A stretch of DNA of 43,361 nucleotides from Porticoccaceae bacterium (GTDB taxonomy: Bacteria > Pseudomonadota > Gammaproteobacteria > Pseudomonadales > Porticoccaceae): NCBI GenBank assembly GCA_024639885.1, contig JAHEGD010000013.1, positions 1 through 43,361 on the forward strand. Reading direction: 5' to 3'. Under the pieces are notes generated by a model that was given only the letters and a program-made list of their open reading frames with translations, did not search any database and had not been told where the DNA came from. The position numbers and the translations under genes were made by a program. The first letter of the stretch is position 1, and every line of letters starts with the position of its first letter. Positions 24,232-32,628 of this stretch are shown in pieces.

Positions 24232-25446
24232 ATGGCTCGAACAGCGACGCAAAACCCTTGGCTAGTTGTTCTCTACGCCATTGTCATGCAGGCGGTAACC
24301 GTCGGCATTGGTGTCTACTCATTTGGCTTTTTTGTCTTGCCGTGGATGGCCGAGTTCCAGCTCGAGCGCGGTACTATTCTACTGGCGATAACTCTCTCGT
24401 CGCTGATGGGTGCGGTAATCTCACCGTGGTGTGGAGCGCTCTGTGACAGACTTTCCAGCCGCACATTAGTGGTGCTCTCCTCGCTGTTTTTTGCCGGCGG
24501 CTTGTCGCTAGTCAGTGTTAGCAGCTCTTACTTTGTGATCATTGCTGCGTACGCGCTGATGTTGCCGGTGGGGGTGTGCCTGTCGGGCACACTGATGGCG
24601 TTGACCTTGGTTGGCCGGCTGTTCAACGAGAAGCGCGGGTTGGCTATGGGTGTGGTAGTGCTGGGGACAAATGTTGGCGGTCTGGCGCTGCCGGTATTAG
24701 TCACCCTATTGCTCGATCAGTACAGCTGGCAACAAGTGTTTCAATGGTTGGCGTTGGCCGTCGTGGTATTGGTGTCGCTGCCAGCCTTATTGGTGCTCAG
24801 AGGTGGAGCGTTACAGTCGAGCATTGAGCCGGTGGGCAAGTTGCAACGCGCTTCCGGCTCAGTGATGCGCTCGCCAGCGGTGCTCAAACTGGGGGTGGCG
24901 TATCTAGTGCCTTGCCTTCTGTTTGTCGCGCTGCTGCACAATATTGGCGCGCTGGCAGCGGATCTATCGATTCACCAACAGCAAGCCGCGTTCATTACCG
25001 CGGCAGCCTCGGTTGTGATGGGCGTGGGTAAACTGTCGGTGGGTGCGCTCACCGATTACATCAACGACCGCATTCTCTATCTCGGCTGTATGGCCTTGAT
25101 GGCAGTGGGATTGGTGTTAGTCAGTTTCGCTTCGACGTTTATCGCCTTGTTGATAGGCGTCTCGCTCACTGCCTTAGTGATGGGTGGCACTTCACCGTTG
25201 GTATCCACCGTCGTCGCCGACCGCTGGGGTGTGGCGATGATAGGCCGCGTTATGGGGGTGGTGCACGCCTTTGCCGGTGTCTCTGCGCTAGGGGCTTTCT
25301 TGGCGGGTTATCTGCGCGATGTCACCGGTGATTACCGGCAGGTTTTCTTGTACCTGCTGCTGGCGATTATTCCAGCGGTCTACTGCATGTTGACGCTGGG
25401 GAGTAAAACGGTGGTGTCAGAGTCTGCTGAGACTGTTGCCCCGTAG
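24232..25446 (+). CDS. MFS transporter
   Basis: This 404-residue protein has about twelve predicted membrane segments and an MFS signature loop between segments 2 and 3 (WCGALCDRLSSR). It is a second, distinct transporter of the same broad type as the one at 2252-3529. The ATG at 24232 is chosen as it directly precedes the first membrane segment; an in-frame ATG at 24196 is possible. As the last gene of the plus-strand operon it may import a substrate or export an organic acid (inference). It ends eight bases before the convergent TauE-type gene. Confidence 0.85.
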   Translation: MARTATQNPWLVVLYAIVMQAVTVGIGVYSFGFFVLPWMAEFQLERGTILLAITLSSLMGAVISPWCGALCDRLSSRTLVVLSSLFFAGGLSLVSVSSSYFVIIAAYALMLPVGVCLSGTLMALTLVGRLFNEKRGLAMGVVVLGTNVGGLALPVLVTLLLDQYSWQQVFQWLALAVVVLVSLPALLVLRGGALQSSIEPVGKLQRASGSVMRSPAVLKLGVAYLVPCLLFVALLHNIGALAADLSIHQQQAAFITAAASVVMGVGKLSVGALTDYINDRILYLGCMALMAVGLVLVSFASTFIALLIGVSLTALVMGGTSPLVSTVVADRWGVAMIGRVMGVVHAFAGVSALGAFLAGYLRDVTGDYRQVFLYLLLAIIPAVYCMLTLGSKTVVSESAETVAP

Positions 25447-25454
25447 AGTCGAGC

Positions 25455-26219
25455 CTACTGCAACCAGACAGTGATACAGACTGTCACCACAACACAGAGC
25501 AAAAACCAGCGCAATACCTGCTGTGAGACAGTGACGGCAAACTTTACCGCCAGCCAAGCTCCAACAACCGAGCCCAGCGCCAGTAATAGCCCGGGAATCC
25601 ACAAAATTTGGCCGCGCAGAATAAATACGGTTAGCGAGACGAGGGTAAACACACCGGTCGCGGCCATCTTTAAAGCATTGGCCCGCACCAGATTATAGCG
25701 CAGTGAACCACACAGTGCGGCAATCAAGACAAAGCCGACGCCAGCTTGGATAAAGCCTCCGTAGATGCCTGAGAGCAATAGTCCAAAAAATCCGCTCGGC
25801 GATGACCAAGGCGAAAGTGGTGTCGAGCCCTGCGGTGGGTTAAAAGACGAGGGCTTCACCACCATCAGCACCGCCATGGCAATTAGTGTGGTGAGAATAA
25901 CGGGCTCTAAGATAGCGACATCGAGATAGGATGCCAGTAGGGCGCCAGCGAGCGAGCCAATCAGCGTGGGAACCATCATGGCAACAAAACTGTGCCACTC
26001 AAGCATTCCGCGCTGCCTAAATCCGCGAATGCCCTCGGCGGCCTGTAAAAACACGCCGACACGATTGGTCGCATTGGCGATGTCAGCGGGAATGCCAAAC
26101 AGCATTAAGGTGGGGATAGTGAGGAAAGAGCCGCCGGCGGCGAGAATGTTGACAAAACCGGCAATGATACCGGTCCCAACTAATAGCAATACCATCAGCC
26201 AGCTGAGTTCATATTCCAT
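25455..26219 (-). CDS. TauE/SafE family membrane permease
   Basis: This 254-residue membrane protein has the typical N-terminal TauE/SafE motif GIIAGFVNILAAGGSFLTIP and about eight hydrophobic segments. Family members are proposed exporters or importers of sulfite, sulfoacetate or other organic anions. The start is set at the ATG at 26219 (MEYELSW); the reading frame upstream to 26261 adds a basic, poorly placed tail. It is the only gene of its transcription unit, sits convergent to the MFS gene and divergent from the ferredoxin reductase. Its link to the catabolic pathway is by location only. Confidence 0.85.
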   Translation of the reverse strand: MEYELSWLMVLLLVGTGIIAGFVNILAAGGSFLTIPTLMLFGIPADIANATNRVGVFLQAAEGIRGFRQRGMLEWHSFVAMMVPTLIGSLAGALLASYLDVAILEPVILTTLIAMAVLMVVKPSSFNPPQGSTPLSPWSSPSGFFGLLLSGIYGGFIQAGVGFVLIAALCGSLRYNLVRANALKMAATGVFTLVSLTVFILRGQILWIPGLLLALGSVVGAWLAVKFAVTVSQQVLRWFLLCVVVTVCITVWLQ

Positions 26220-26504
26220 GCTTTGCCCCTGCCGGCTGCGTCGTTTAAATGTCTGCACCATTGTAGCGCGTTGGCGTTGCCGATTAAGTGCTTGGCGGGC
26301 TCTGTCATGTGACTTCGAGTCAAACGATTATAAGCCGCTCGGCGGGCGCGAGGCGGTGGCTGTTTTTTATTATAACTTATTGTTTTAGTTGATATTATTG
26401 TATTGGCTTGGCGGTTTTTAGGGGTCTGGCCGCGGCCTCTGGTGGGTCGCTGTTGGCCGCCCTTGTGATAAAGTAAAACCAACACTTTGCTACGGAAATA
26501 CACC
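26220..26504. other. Divergent intergenic region, AT-rich
   Basis: The gap between the TauE-type gene (minus) and the ferredoxin reductase gene (plus) includes a very AT-rich stretch at about 26358-26405 that probably carries promoters. No gene or clear repeat was found. Exact promoter boxes are not assigned. Confidence 0.5.
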
Positions 26505-27737
26505 ATGACAGAAACTTGTATCATCGTCGGCGGCAGCCATGCCGCGGCGCAACTCGCGCCGAGTCTGCGCCAAGAGGGTTGGGCTGGCAGAATCATAGTT
26601 GTCAGTGACGAGAGCTCCTTGCCCTACCACCGGCCGCCGCTCTCAAAAGACTTTTTGCAGGGCTCACGCGATGCGCAAGCACTGCTCATTCGCCCGGCTG
26701 ATTTTTACACCCAGCAAGGGATCGAATTTAAATTAAATCGTCGGGTGACATCGATCGACCGCGCGGCACATACCGTGACACTGAATGATGGCGAGCAACT
26801 CAATTACACCAAGCTGGCGCTCTGTACGGGTGCGCGTGCACGCCAGGTGGCCCTGCCCGGCGCAGATCTGGACGGTGTCCACTACCTGCGCACGCTCGAG
26901 GATGTCGCAGCGATCAAGCGCAGTGTCGCTCCCGGCCGTCATGCGGTCATCATCGGTGGTGGTTACATTGGCTTGGAGACCGCCTCCGTGCTGCGCAAGA
27001 TGGAGATGGAGGTTACCGTGCTGGAGATGGCGCCGAGAGTTTTGGCGCGGGTGACCACCGAAGAGTTGTCAGCCTTCTACAGTCGTGTTCATACCGAAGA
27101 GGGTGTGGTGATCAAAACCGGCGTGTCAGTGGCAAGTTTGCAGGGCACAGACCATGTCTCCGCGGTCTGTTGTGAAGACGGCGCTGAACTTGTGGCCGAC
27201 TTGGTTGTGGTGGGTGTCGGAATCCTGCCCAATACAGAGTTGGCCGAGGCGGCCGGCCTCACCGTTGGCAATGGCATAGTCGTCGATGAATACTGTCAGA
27301 GCAGTGACGCCGATATTGTCGCTGTTGGCGATTGTAGCCTCCATCCCAACCAATTTTACGACAGACAAATCCGACTCGAATCGGTGCCCAACGCTACCGA
27401 GCAGGCTAAAAGTGCTGCGGCGACTTTGTGTGGCAATGCGAAGCCCTACCATGCGCTGCCCTGGTTCTGGTCTAACCAGTACGATTTAATGCTGCAGATC
27501 GCCGGTCTCAGCCAGGGTTTTGACGAGGTGGCCATTCGTGGTGATACCACTTCGGGCCGCAGCTTTGCCGCTTTTTACTTCCAACAAGGTCGGTTGATCG
27601 CTGCCGACTGTGTCAATCGGCCCCAAGAGTTTATGCAGAGCCGGAAAATCATCAGCGAGGGCACGCCAGTCGCTCGGGAGCGATTGTTGGATGAGAGTAT
27701 TGCGCCCAAACAGTGGCTGGACGACGCCACCCAGTGA
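26505..27737 (+). CDS. NAD(P)H-dependent ferredoxin reductase, putidaredoxin/rhodocoxin-reductase type
   Basis: This 410-residue flavoprotein has an FAD-binding motif GGSHAAAQLA near residue 9, the family-typical PYHRPPLSKDFL, an NAD-binding motif GGGYIGLETA in the middle, a second FAD contact VAVGDCSLHPN and a C-terminal reductase domain. It passes electrons from NAD(P)H to small ferredoxins serving P450s or Rieske oxygenases. The start is the ATG at 26505 with CGGAAA upstream; an in-frame TTG at 26487 is unlikely. No other reductase is in the window, so it is the likely partner of the ferredoxin at 5329 and the dioxygenase at 11570. An SDR gene follows 49 bases downstream. Confidence 0.92.
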   Translation: MTETCIIVGGSHAAAQLAPSLRQEGWAGRIIVVSDESSLPYHRPPLSKDFLQGSRDAQALLIRPADFYTQQGIEFKLNRRVTSIDRAAHTVTLNDGEQLNYTKLALCTGARARQVALPGADLDGVHYLRTLEDVAAIKRSVAPGRHAVIIGGGYIGLETASVLRKMEMEVTVLEMAPRVLARVTTEELSAFYSRVHTEEGVVIKTGVSVASLQGTDHVSAVCCEDGAELVADLVVVGVGILPNTELAEAAGLTVGNGIVVDEYCQSSDADIVAVGDCSLHPNQFYDRQIRLESVPNATEQAKSAAATLCGNAKPYHALPWFWSNQYDLMLQIAGLSQGFDEVAIRGDTTSGRSFAAFYFQQGRLIAADCVNRPQEFMQSRKIISEGTPVARERLLDESIAPKQWLDDATQ

Positions 27738-27786
27738 CCGGTCAGCGCACAAAACCACCAAAATTCAGCAACGGGATTGTTAATTT

Positions 27787-28467
27787 ATGAGCTTAGAAAA
27801 TCAGATAATTATTGTCACAGGTGCCTTGGGTACTTTGGGAGCTGCAGCTTGCGCGGCGATTGTCGCCGCCGGCGGTCGCGCTATTGCGGTCGACTGTGTT
27901 GAAGGGGCGCCAACAACCGGGGCTATCGCGACCCCGGCTTGCGATTTGACCAATGCTAGTGAGACTGCAGCGGCATTTGCAGCAATCCAAGCTGAGCACG
28001 GCCGCATCGATGGATTGGTTAACATTGCCGGAGGGTTTGCCTGGGAGCCGCTGGCTGATGGATCGATTGAGACCTGGGATCGTCTCTACCAGATGAACGT
28101 CCGCACTGCGGTCAATGCCTCATCCGCAGCGCTGGCCTATTTCCCCGCTGAAGGTGGGCGAATCGTCAATATTGGTGCCGCTGGCGCCCGCAAAGGCGAT
28201 CTGGGCAACGCTGCTTACGCCGCCTCAAAGTCTGGTGTGCACCGCCTTACCGAGTCGCTAGCGGCTGAGTTGAAACCGCGCAATATCGGTGTCAACGCCG
28301 TGTTGCCGAGCATCCTCGACACAGCGCCAAACCGCCTAGCGATGCCCGACGCCGACTACAGCGAATGGGTCGCGCCTGCCGACCTTGCTAATGTGATTGT
28401 GTTCCTGTTGAGTCCTCAGGCCAACGCCATAACCGGCGCACTACTGCCGGTCACCGGGCGGCTATAG
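27787..28467 (+). CDS. Short-chain dehydrogenase/reductase
   Basis: This 226-residue, rather short SDR has the cofactor motif TGALGTLG near residue 11, NIAGGF in place of NNAG, and Tyr144 and Lys148 (YAASK). The position of the catalytic Ser is Ala131 within NIGAAGA, a variation from the classical enzymes. The ATG at 27787 follows CGGGA at a slightly long distance. It is downstream of the ferredoxin reductase and convergent with the GMC oxidoreductase; a hairpin separates the two ends. It probably acts on a pathway alcohol or ketone; the substrate cannot be inferred. Confidence 0.85.
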   Translation: MSLENQIIIVTGALGTLGAAACAAIVAAGGRAIAVDCVEGAPTTGAIATPACDLTNASETAAAFAAIQAEHGRIDGLVNIAGGFAWEPLADGSIETWDRLYQMNVRTAVNASSAALAYFPAEGGRIVNIGAAGARKGDLGNAAYAASKSGVHRLTESLAAELKPRNIGVNAVLPSILDTAPNRLAMPDADYSEWVAPADLANVIVFLLSPQANAITGALLPVTGRL

Positions 28468-28472
28468 CGCTG

Positions 28473-28494
28473 GTAGTGTCGTGAGCGACACTAC
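28473..28494. terminator. Hairpin between convergent SDR and GMC genes
   Basis: GTAGTGTCG (28473-28481) pairs perfectly with CGACACTAC (28486-28494) around a TGAG loop. It lies between the two converging stop codons and covers the GMC stop. It has no strong T-run on either side, so it is a likely but not classical bidirectional terminator. Confidence 0.6.
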
Positions 28495-30095
28495 TGGGCG
28501 GCCAGAATCATCCCCACAGCGTTGCGAGCGGCCGCCATTGTGGGGGCGTTGGTATTGCCAGAAATCAGTTCAGGAAAAATAGAACTGTCGACAATACGAA
28601 GGCCGCTGACCCCGCGCACTCTAGTTTGGGGGTCGACTACCGATTGGCTGTCGCCCCCCATCCGGCAGGTGCCGGAGACATGGTAGGCGGTGACGCCGCG
28701 AGAGCGACAGGCGTCCAATAACTCCTCGTCACTCTGTAGCTCAGCGCCCGGCCCCAGCTCTTGTTTGATATAGGCAGCCAACGGCGCTTGCTGTGCAATT
28801 AGCCGCATTACCCGCAGCATGGCAATTGTGGCGGCTTGATCCTCTGGGTGCTCTAGGTAATTGGCGCGAATGAACGGCTTCTCTTTGGGGTCGTTGGAGG
28901 TGATGTACAGCTCTCCTGAGGACTGCGGGTGCATGTGATAACCACCGATCGTCAACCCAGGTAGGCTGTCTAGCACAGGGCCCTTGGGGCTGTTAGCCAC
29001 GGTGTAGAGTCCGGCACCGATCTGGCAGTCGGGCCGCGACAGTTCTGGCCGCGATTTGATGTAGCCGATAATCTCTTGCGCGGCATTTGCCATTGGCCCG
29101 CTGCGGTTAAGCGCGTAGCGGGTGATGTTTTTTAACAGCCCAATACCTTGGAAAGCCTTATTTAAGCTGCCCTTAGTGACTCTATAGGTGTTGGTGACAT
29201 AGAGGTGCTCACGCAGATTTTGTCCCACCGATGGCACATCAGCGATAACTGCAATGCCCAGTTCAGACAGTCTTTGCGCTGCACCGATACCAGATAGCTG
29301 CAGTAATTTGGGCGACTCGATCGCGCCGGCAGATAAGATGACTTCGCAGTTGCAGTGGATGATGCGGCGGCCACTGCGGTCCTCCACTTCTACGCCGATG
29401 GCGCGTTGGTCTTTGAAGACGATGCGCAGCACCTGAGTTTCAACCATTACGGTGAGGTTGGCGCGGCGCATGGCAGGGTGCAAAAAGGCCTTGGCAGCAC
29501 TTTGGCGAGTACCCTGCCAGATATTCCTCGGTTGATAGCCAATGCCGCCAGTTGAGGCTTGGTTGGTGTCGGCGACGCGGGCTATTCCTACCGCTTCACT
29601 GGCGTCTAAAAAGGCCTCGCAGAGCTGCTTTGCTGCGGGGCCGCCAGAGTCCTTTGGGTGGCCGGTGATATGCAGAGGGCCACCCACCCCGCGGTCGCCA
29701 GCCGCGCCTAATTGATGATCTTCATGGGCCAAAAAATGCGGAAGCATGTGTTCCCAGCTCCAACCGTCGCAGCCCCAAATCTCCGCCCAGCGATCGTAAT
29801 CGGAAGCAAATCCTCTGGCATATACCATGCCATTGATTGAACTGGAGCCACCCAAGGTGTGACCTTTCAGCCAGTTCTCACTCTCCTGCCCAGCACCTCT
29901 GTCTACTTGATAAGACCAAACGTGTGGGTTGTCGGGGGTGAGTAATTTGCCGATTCCGCGCGGCATAGCGATCAGCAAGCTGCGATCCACAGGGCCGCTC
30001 TCAATCACCAAAACGCGGTGTTTTTCATTTGCAGAGAGGCCATCAGCAAGCACACAACCCGCAGAACCGGCACCAACAATAATATAGTCGTACAT
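28491..30095 (-). CDS. GMC-family FAD alcohol dehydrogenase (choline-dehydrogenase-like)
   Basis: This 534-residue protein is a glucose-methanol-choline oxidoreductase. The N-terminal FAD motif GAGSAGCVLA starts near residue 8, followed by the GMC signature HTLGGSSSINGMVYARG. The C-terminal AYHVSGTCRMG holds the catalytic His, and SGNTNAPTMA holds the pairing Asn. GMC enzymes oxidise primary alcohols to aldehydes. The gene lies 16 bases downstream of an aldehyde dehydrogenase gene in the same unit, giving an alcohol-to-acid pair. This pair could process an alkyl or side-chain alcohol before CoA activation (inference). No CoA ligase is seen in the window. Confidence 0.92.
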   Translation of the reverse strand: MYDYIIVGAGSAGCVLADGLSANEKHRVLVIESGPVDRSLLIAMPRGIGKLLTPDNPHVWSYQVDRGAGQESENWLKGHTLGGSSSINGMVYARGFASDYDRWAEIWGCDGWSWEHMLPHFLAHEDHQLGAAGDRGVGGPLHITGHPKDSGGPAAKQLCEAFLDASEAVGIARVADTNQASTGGIGYQPRNIWQGTRQSAAKAFLHPAMRRANLTVMVETQVLRIVFKDQRAIGVEVEDRSGRRIIHCNCEVILSAGAIESPKLLQLSGIGAAQRLSELGIAVIADVPSVGQNLREHLYVTNTYRVTKGSLNKAFQGIGLLKNITRYALNRSGPMANAAQEIIGYIKSRPELSRPDCQIGAGLYTVANSPKGPVLDSLPGLTIGGYHMHPQSSGELYITSNDPKEKPFIRANYLEHPEDQAATIAMLRVMRLIAQQAPLAAYIKQELGPGAELQSDEELLDACRSRGVTAYHVSGTCRMGGDSQSVVDPQTRVRGVSGLRIVDSSIFPELISGNTNAPTMAAARNAVGMILAAQ

Positions 30096-30111
30096 CGCTT
30101 AAATCCGTCGG

Positions 30112-31608
30112 TTAACCAATTGGGTAGTGAATAGCTTTTTCTAGCAGATACTCATGCAACCAGTGGGGGCCAAATTCGCGACCAATACCTGAGCGCTTGT
30201 AGCCACCAAATGGCGCGCTAAAGTTAAGGCCGCCGGTGCCGCCATTGATCTTCACATCACCGCTGCGAATTTTTTGCGCGAGCTTAAACGCGGTCACTTT
30301 ATCTTGGGAAAAAACAGCGCCAGAGAGACCGTAATTAGAGTCATTTGCCAGCGCCACCGCCTCATCGTCACTGTCAAAGCCTATCACTGCGCCGATAGGG
30401 CCAAACACTTCCTGCTGCGCCAATAGTGAGCCATTATCGACATCGTCAAAGAGTGTCGGGGTGAAGAAAAAGCCCCGTGACAAATGTGCCGGACGGCTGC
30501 CGCCGAAGGCTAATTTGGCGCCACCCTCAAGTCCTATTTGCACGTAGTGTTCAGTTTTGCTCAGCGCCGCCGCGCTGATCAGCGGTCCAATCACCGTATC
30601 CGGCTCGCTTGGATCGCCCACTTTGAGTTGGCCCAGCAGCTGACAGACCGCTTGGACAAACTCAGCGCGTACCGAGTTGTGCACGATGAAGCGTGTAAGC
30701 AGCGCGCAACCCTGGCCGGCGTGAAGGGTAAAATTGAATGCAGCATTAGCTGCGGCCAGAGCGATGTCAGCATCGTGACGGACGATCATTGCTGATTTGC
30801 CGCCGAGTTCAAGGTGCACTTTTTTTAAGTTTTTGGCCGATTGTTCGAGGATTGCGGCCCCTACACTGTCTGATCCGGTGAAACTGATCAGGTCTACGCG
30901 GGGGTCAGCTGTGAGCGCACTGCCGACGTCGACAGCGCCGGTTACAATATTGAACACCCCCGCAGGAAGCTCGGCCTCATCAGCAATGGCGCCAAGTAAC
31001 AAGGCCGAAAAAGGTGTCAGTGGTGAAGGCTTCAGAATCAAACAGTTGCCCGCCAGCAGGGCTGGGGCTAATTTGGCAATATTGAGTAAAAGCGGGTAGT
31101 TGTAGGCGCTGATGGCGGCCACTACGCCATAGGGCTCGTAGACTGTCAGCGACCCGCCCAGCGTGCCCGACGAGTTCGGGTCCAGCAGGCTGGGGTTGAT
31201 GATGACCTCATTGCTGTGTGGCTTCAGTTCAGCGGCAAGTTGCAGGCAGTAATCAATGGCTTCCAGCGCCCCCTGAAACTGCGGACCATTGAGTAGTAGT
31301 TGGGTGACGCCAACTTCGGCTTGTAGTACCGCCGACACCTCTCGATGCCGCCGTTGCAGGCAGTCCCGGAAACGTTTGATGCAGGCGATTCTGGCAGCTA
31401 TCGACAGGGTCGGCCACGGGCCGTGATCGAACGCCTCGCGGGCGGCGACAATGGCCGCATCGAGGTCGGCGACACCGCCCAGCGGCGCCTCACCAATCGG
31501 CTCCTCGGTGGCGGGATTGCAGACGGTCTGGTAGGTTGCCGACAGCGGTTGTTGCCACCGGCCATTGATATAGAGGTGACGCAATTGTGTGTAGTCGACT
31601 GGATTCAT
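30112..31608 (-). CDS. NAD(P)-dependent aldehyde dehydrogenase
   Basis: This 498-residue protein is a classical aldehyde dehydrogenase. Asn170 (ISAYNYP) stabilises the intermediate, Glu267 (LELGGKS) is the general base and Cys301 (GQGCALLTRF) is the nucleophile. It oxidises an aldehyde to the acid. The ATG at 31608 is chosen because GAGGAA lies at the right distance. The ATG at 31614 is too close to that site, and the frame upstream to 31662 is not conserved. It is transcribed with the GMC gene and begins beside an AT-rich stretch containing a TGTTTATT word. Confidence 0.92.
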   Translation of the reverse strand: MNPVDYTQLRHLYINGRWQQPLSATYQTVCNPATEEPIGEAPLGGVADLDAAIVAAREAFDHGPWPTLSIAARIACIKRFRDCLQRRHREVSAVLQAEVGVTQLLLNGPQFQGALEAIDYCLQLAAELKPHSNEVIINPSLLDPNSSGTLGGSLTVYEPYGVVAAISAYNYPLLLNIAKLAPALLAGNCLILKPSPLTPFSALLLGAIADEAELPAGVFNIVTGAVDVGSALTADPRVDLISFTGSDSVGAAILEQSAKNLKKVHLELGGKSAMIVRHDADIALAAANAAFNFTLHAGQGCALLTRFIVHNSVRAEFVQAVCQLLGQLKVGDPSEPDTVIGPLISAAALSKTEHYVQIGLEGGAKLAFGGSRPAHLSRGFFFTPTLFDDVDNGSLLAQQEVFGPIGAVIGFDSDDEAVALANDSNYGLSGAVFSQDKVTAFKLAQKIRSGDVKINGGTGGLNFSAPFGGYKRSGIGREFGPHWLHEYLLEKAIHYPIG

Positions 31609-31695
31609 GGGCATTCCTCGCAGGGTCGATGCTTGAGCGTTGGCGCTCAGAGAATCATACACAAGGAAATGATTTGTGAACAGAAATCTGATTTA

Positions 31696-31703
31696 TGTTT
31701 ATT
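31696..31703. promoter_or_regulatory. TGTTTATT word upstream of ALDH-GMC unit
   Basis: The intergenic AT-rich stretch 31660-31712 contains TGTTTATT, matching the words at 5837 and 16397. It is about 90 bases upstream of the ALDH start on the opposite orientation. Its regulatory meaning is a guess from recurrence. Confidence 0.2.
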
Positions 31704-31742
31704 TATTCGCCGCTATCGACTGAACCGCTAGGCGCGCCTGAG

Positions 31743-32144
31743 TCAGTCCAACCTGTGCAGTGGCTTGGACGCCGGCAGCACATCTAGCGCGGCGATAATA
31801 ATATCGGCGGTCGCCAAATTGCTGGCGTGGGGAATGTTATAGAGGGTCGCCAGCCGCACCAGCGCTTTGACATCGACGTCGTGCGGGTGCGGCGAGAGCG
31901 GGTCGATAAAAAAGATTAGTACGTCGAGCCGGCCCTCGCAGATCATCGCGCCAAGCTGCTGGTCGCCGCCCAGCGGGCCGCTTTTAAGCGAGTGGATAGC
32001 GAGCTCTGGGCACGCCTCGGCGAGCCGTTTGCCGGTGGTGCCGGTGGCGTAGATAGTCGCTTTGGCAAGCCTGTGGCGATGTCTGACACTCCATTCACAG
32101 AGCGCATTTTTTTTATGGTCGTGGGCGACTAGGCCGATATTCAT
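31743..32144 (-). CDS. mgsA: Methylglyoxal synthase
   Basis: This 133-residue protein is recognisable as MgsA, somewhat shorter than the E. coli enzyme. It shows GLVAHDHKK at the N-terminus, the phosphate-binding TGTTGK (residues 34-39), the catalytic Asp61 in SGPLGGDQQLGA, the DVLIFFIDPLSPHPHD run with the active-site histidine near residue 88, and DVKALVRLATLYNIP. It converts dihydroxyacetone phosphate to methylglyoxal and phosphate, a bypass that restores phosphate when sugar phosphates build up. It is a monocistronic gene with a long upstream region, functionally separate from the catabolic region to its left. Confidence 0.95.
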   Translation of the reverse strand: MNIGLVAHDHKKNALCEWSVRHRHRLAKATIYATGTTGKRLAEACPELAIHSLKSGPLGGDQQLGAMICEGRLDVLIFFIDPLSPHPHDVDVKALVRLATLYNIPHASNLATADIIIAALDVLPASKPLHRLD

Positions 32145-32510
32145 ACAAATCTCGCAGTAGGGGTTAGCTCAGCAATAGTTAGCGATGTGCAGTTTCTTAT
32201 AATAAAAAAGCCGGCATTTCAGGCCTTACATTAATTGTTTCTTTCTAATGAATAGCAGTGAGTTTAATGTAACTTTCTGCTTACTTTAAGGATTCGTCTT
32301 TCAGGGAGGCGGCGTGCGAGTTTCTTTGTAATAGATATTTTATGGCAATTGCAAAAATACAGTCATTAAATTATTAAGCCTCTGCACGGCTTACTGGTAG
32401 CGGCCATTGATCGAAGGCAGTCGCGGCAGTCTGCTCGGTTGCGAACTGGGCGCAACAGTGCAGCGGGCGTGTCAAGCCATTGCGCAGGGGATAAGGGGGG
32501 CTGTTTAAAA
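32145..32510. other. Intergenic region between tRNA-Met and mgsA
   Basis: This 366-base gap is AT-rich at 32190-32380 and must hold the mgsA promoter on the minus strand. No open frame with a plausible start was found. A weak terminator-like element is listed separately at 32204-32227. The last 140 bases before the tRNA are GC-richer and show no recognisable element. Confidence 0.5.
32204..32227 (-). terminator. Weak terminator-like element on minus strand
   Basis: On the minus strand, AAGGCC (32222-32227) can pair imperfectly, with one bulge, with GGCTT ahead of a run of six T (32204-32209). It could end transcription coming from tRNA-Met before mgsA. Pairing is imperfect, so confidence is low. 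Confidence 0.3.
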
Positions 32511-32587
32511 TGGTAGCTACGGGTGGACTTGAACCACCGACCCCAGCATTATGAATGCTGTGCTCTAACCAGCTGAGCTACGTAGCC
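32511..32587 (-). tRNA. tRNA-Met(CAT), elongator
   Basis: This 77-base cloverleaf with encoded CCA reads GGCTACG at its 5' end and CGTAGCT-A-CCA at its 3' end. The D stem is GCTC/GAGC. The anticodon stem CAGCA/TGCTG closes the loop TTCATAA with anticodon CAT. The T arm is GGTGG-TTCAAGT-CCACC. The sequence closely follows E. coli elongator tRNA-Met, not the initiator. The first acceptor pair is G1-T72, a wobble instead of G-C. A tRNA-Ile2 with a modified CAT anticodon is less likely from the overall match. Confidence 0.93.
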
Positions 32588-32628
32588 ACGGGCAACAAAG
32601 AGTGCGGCTGAACAGCCACAGGGCGCGC

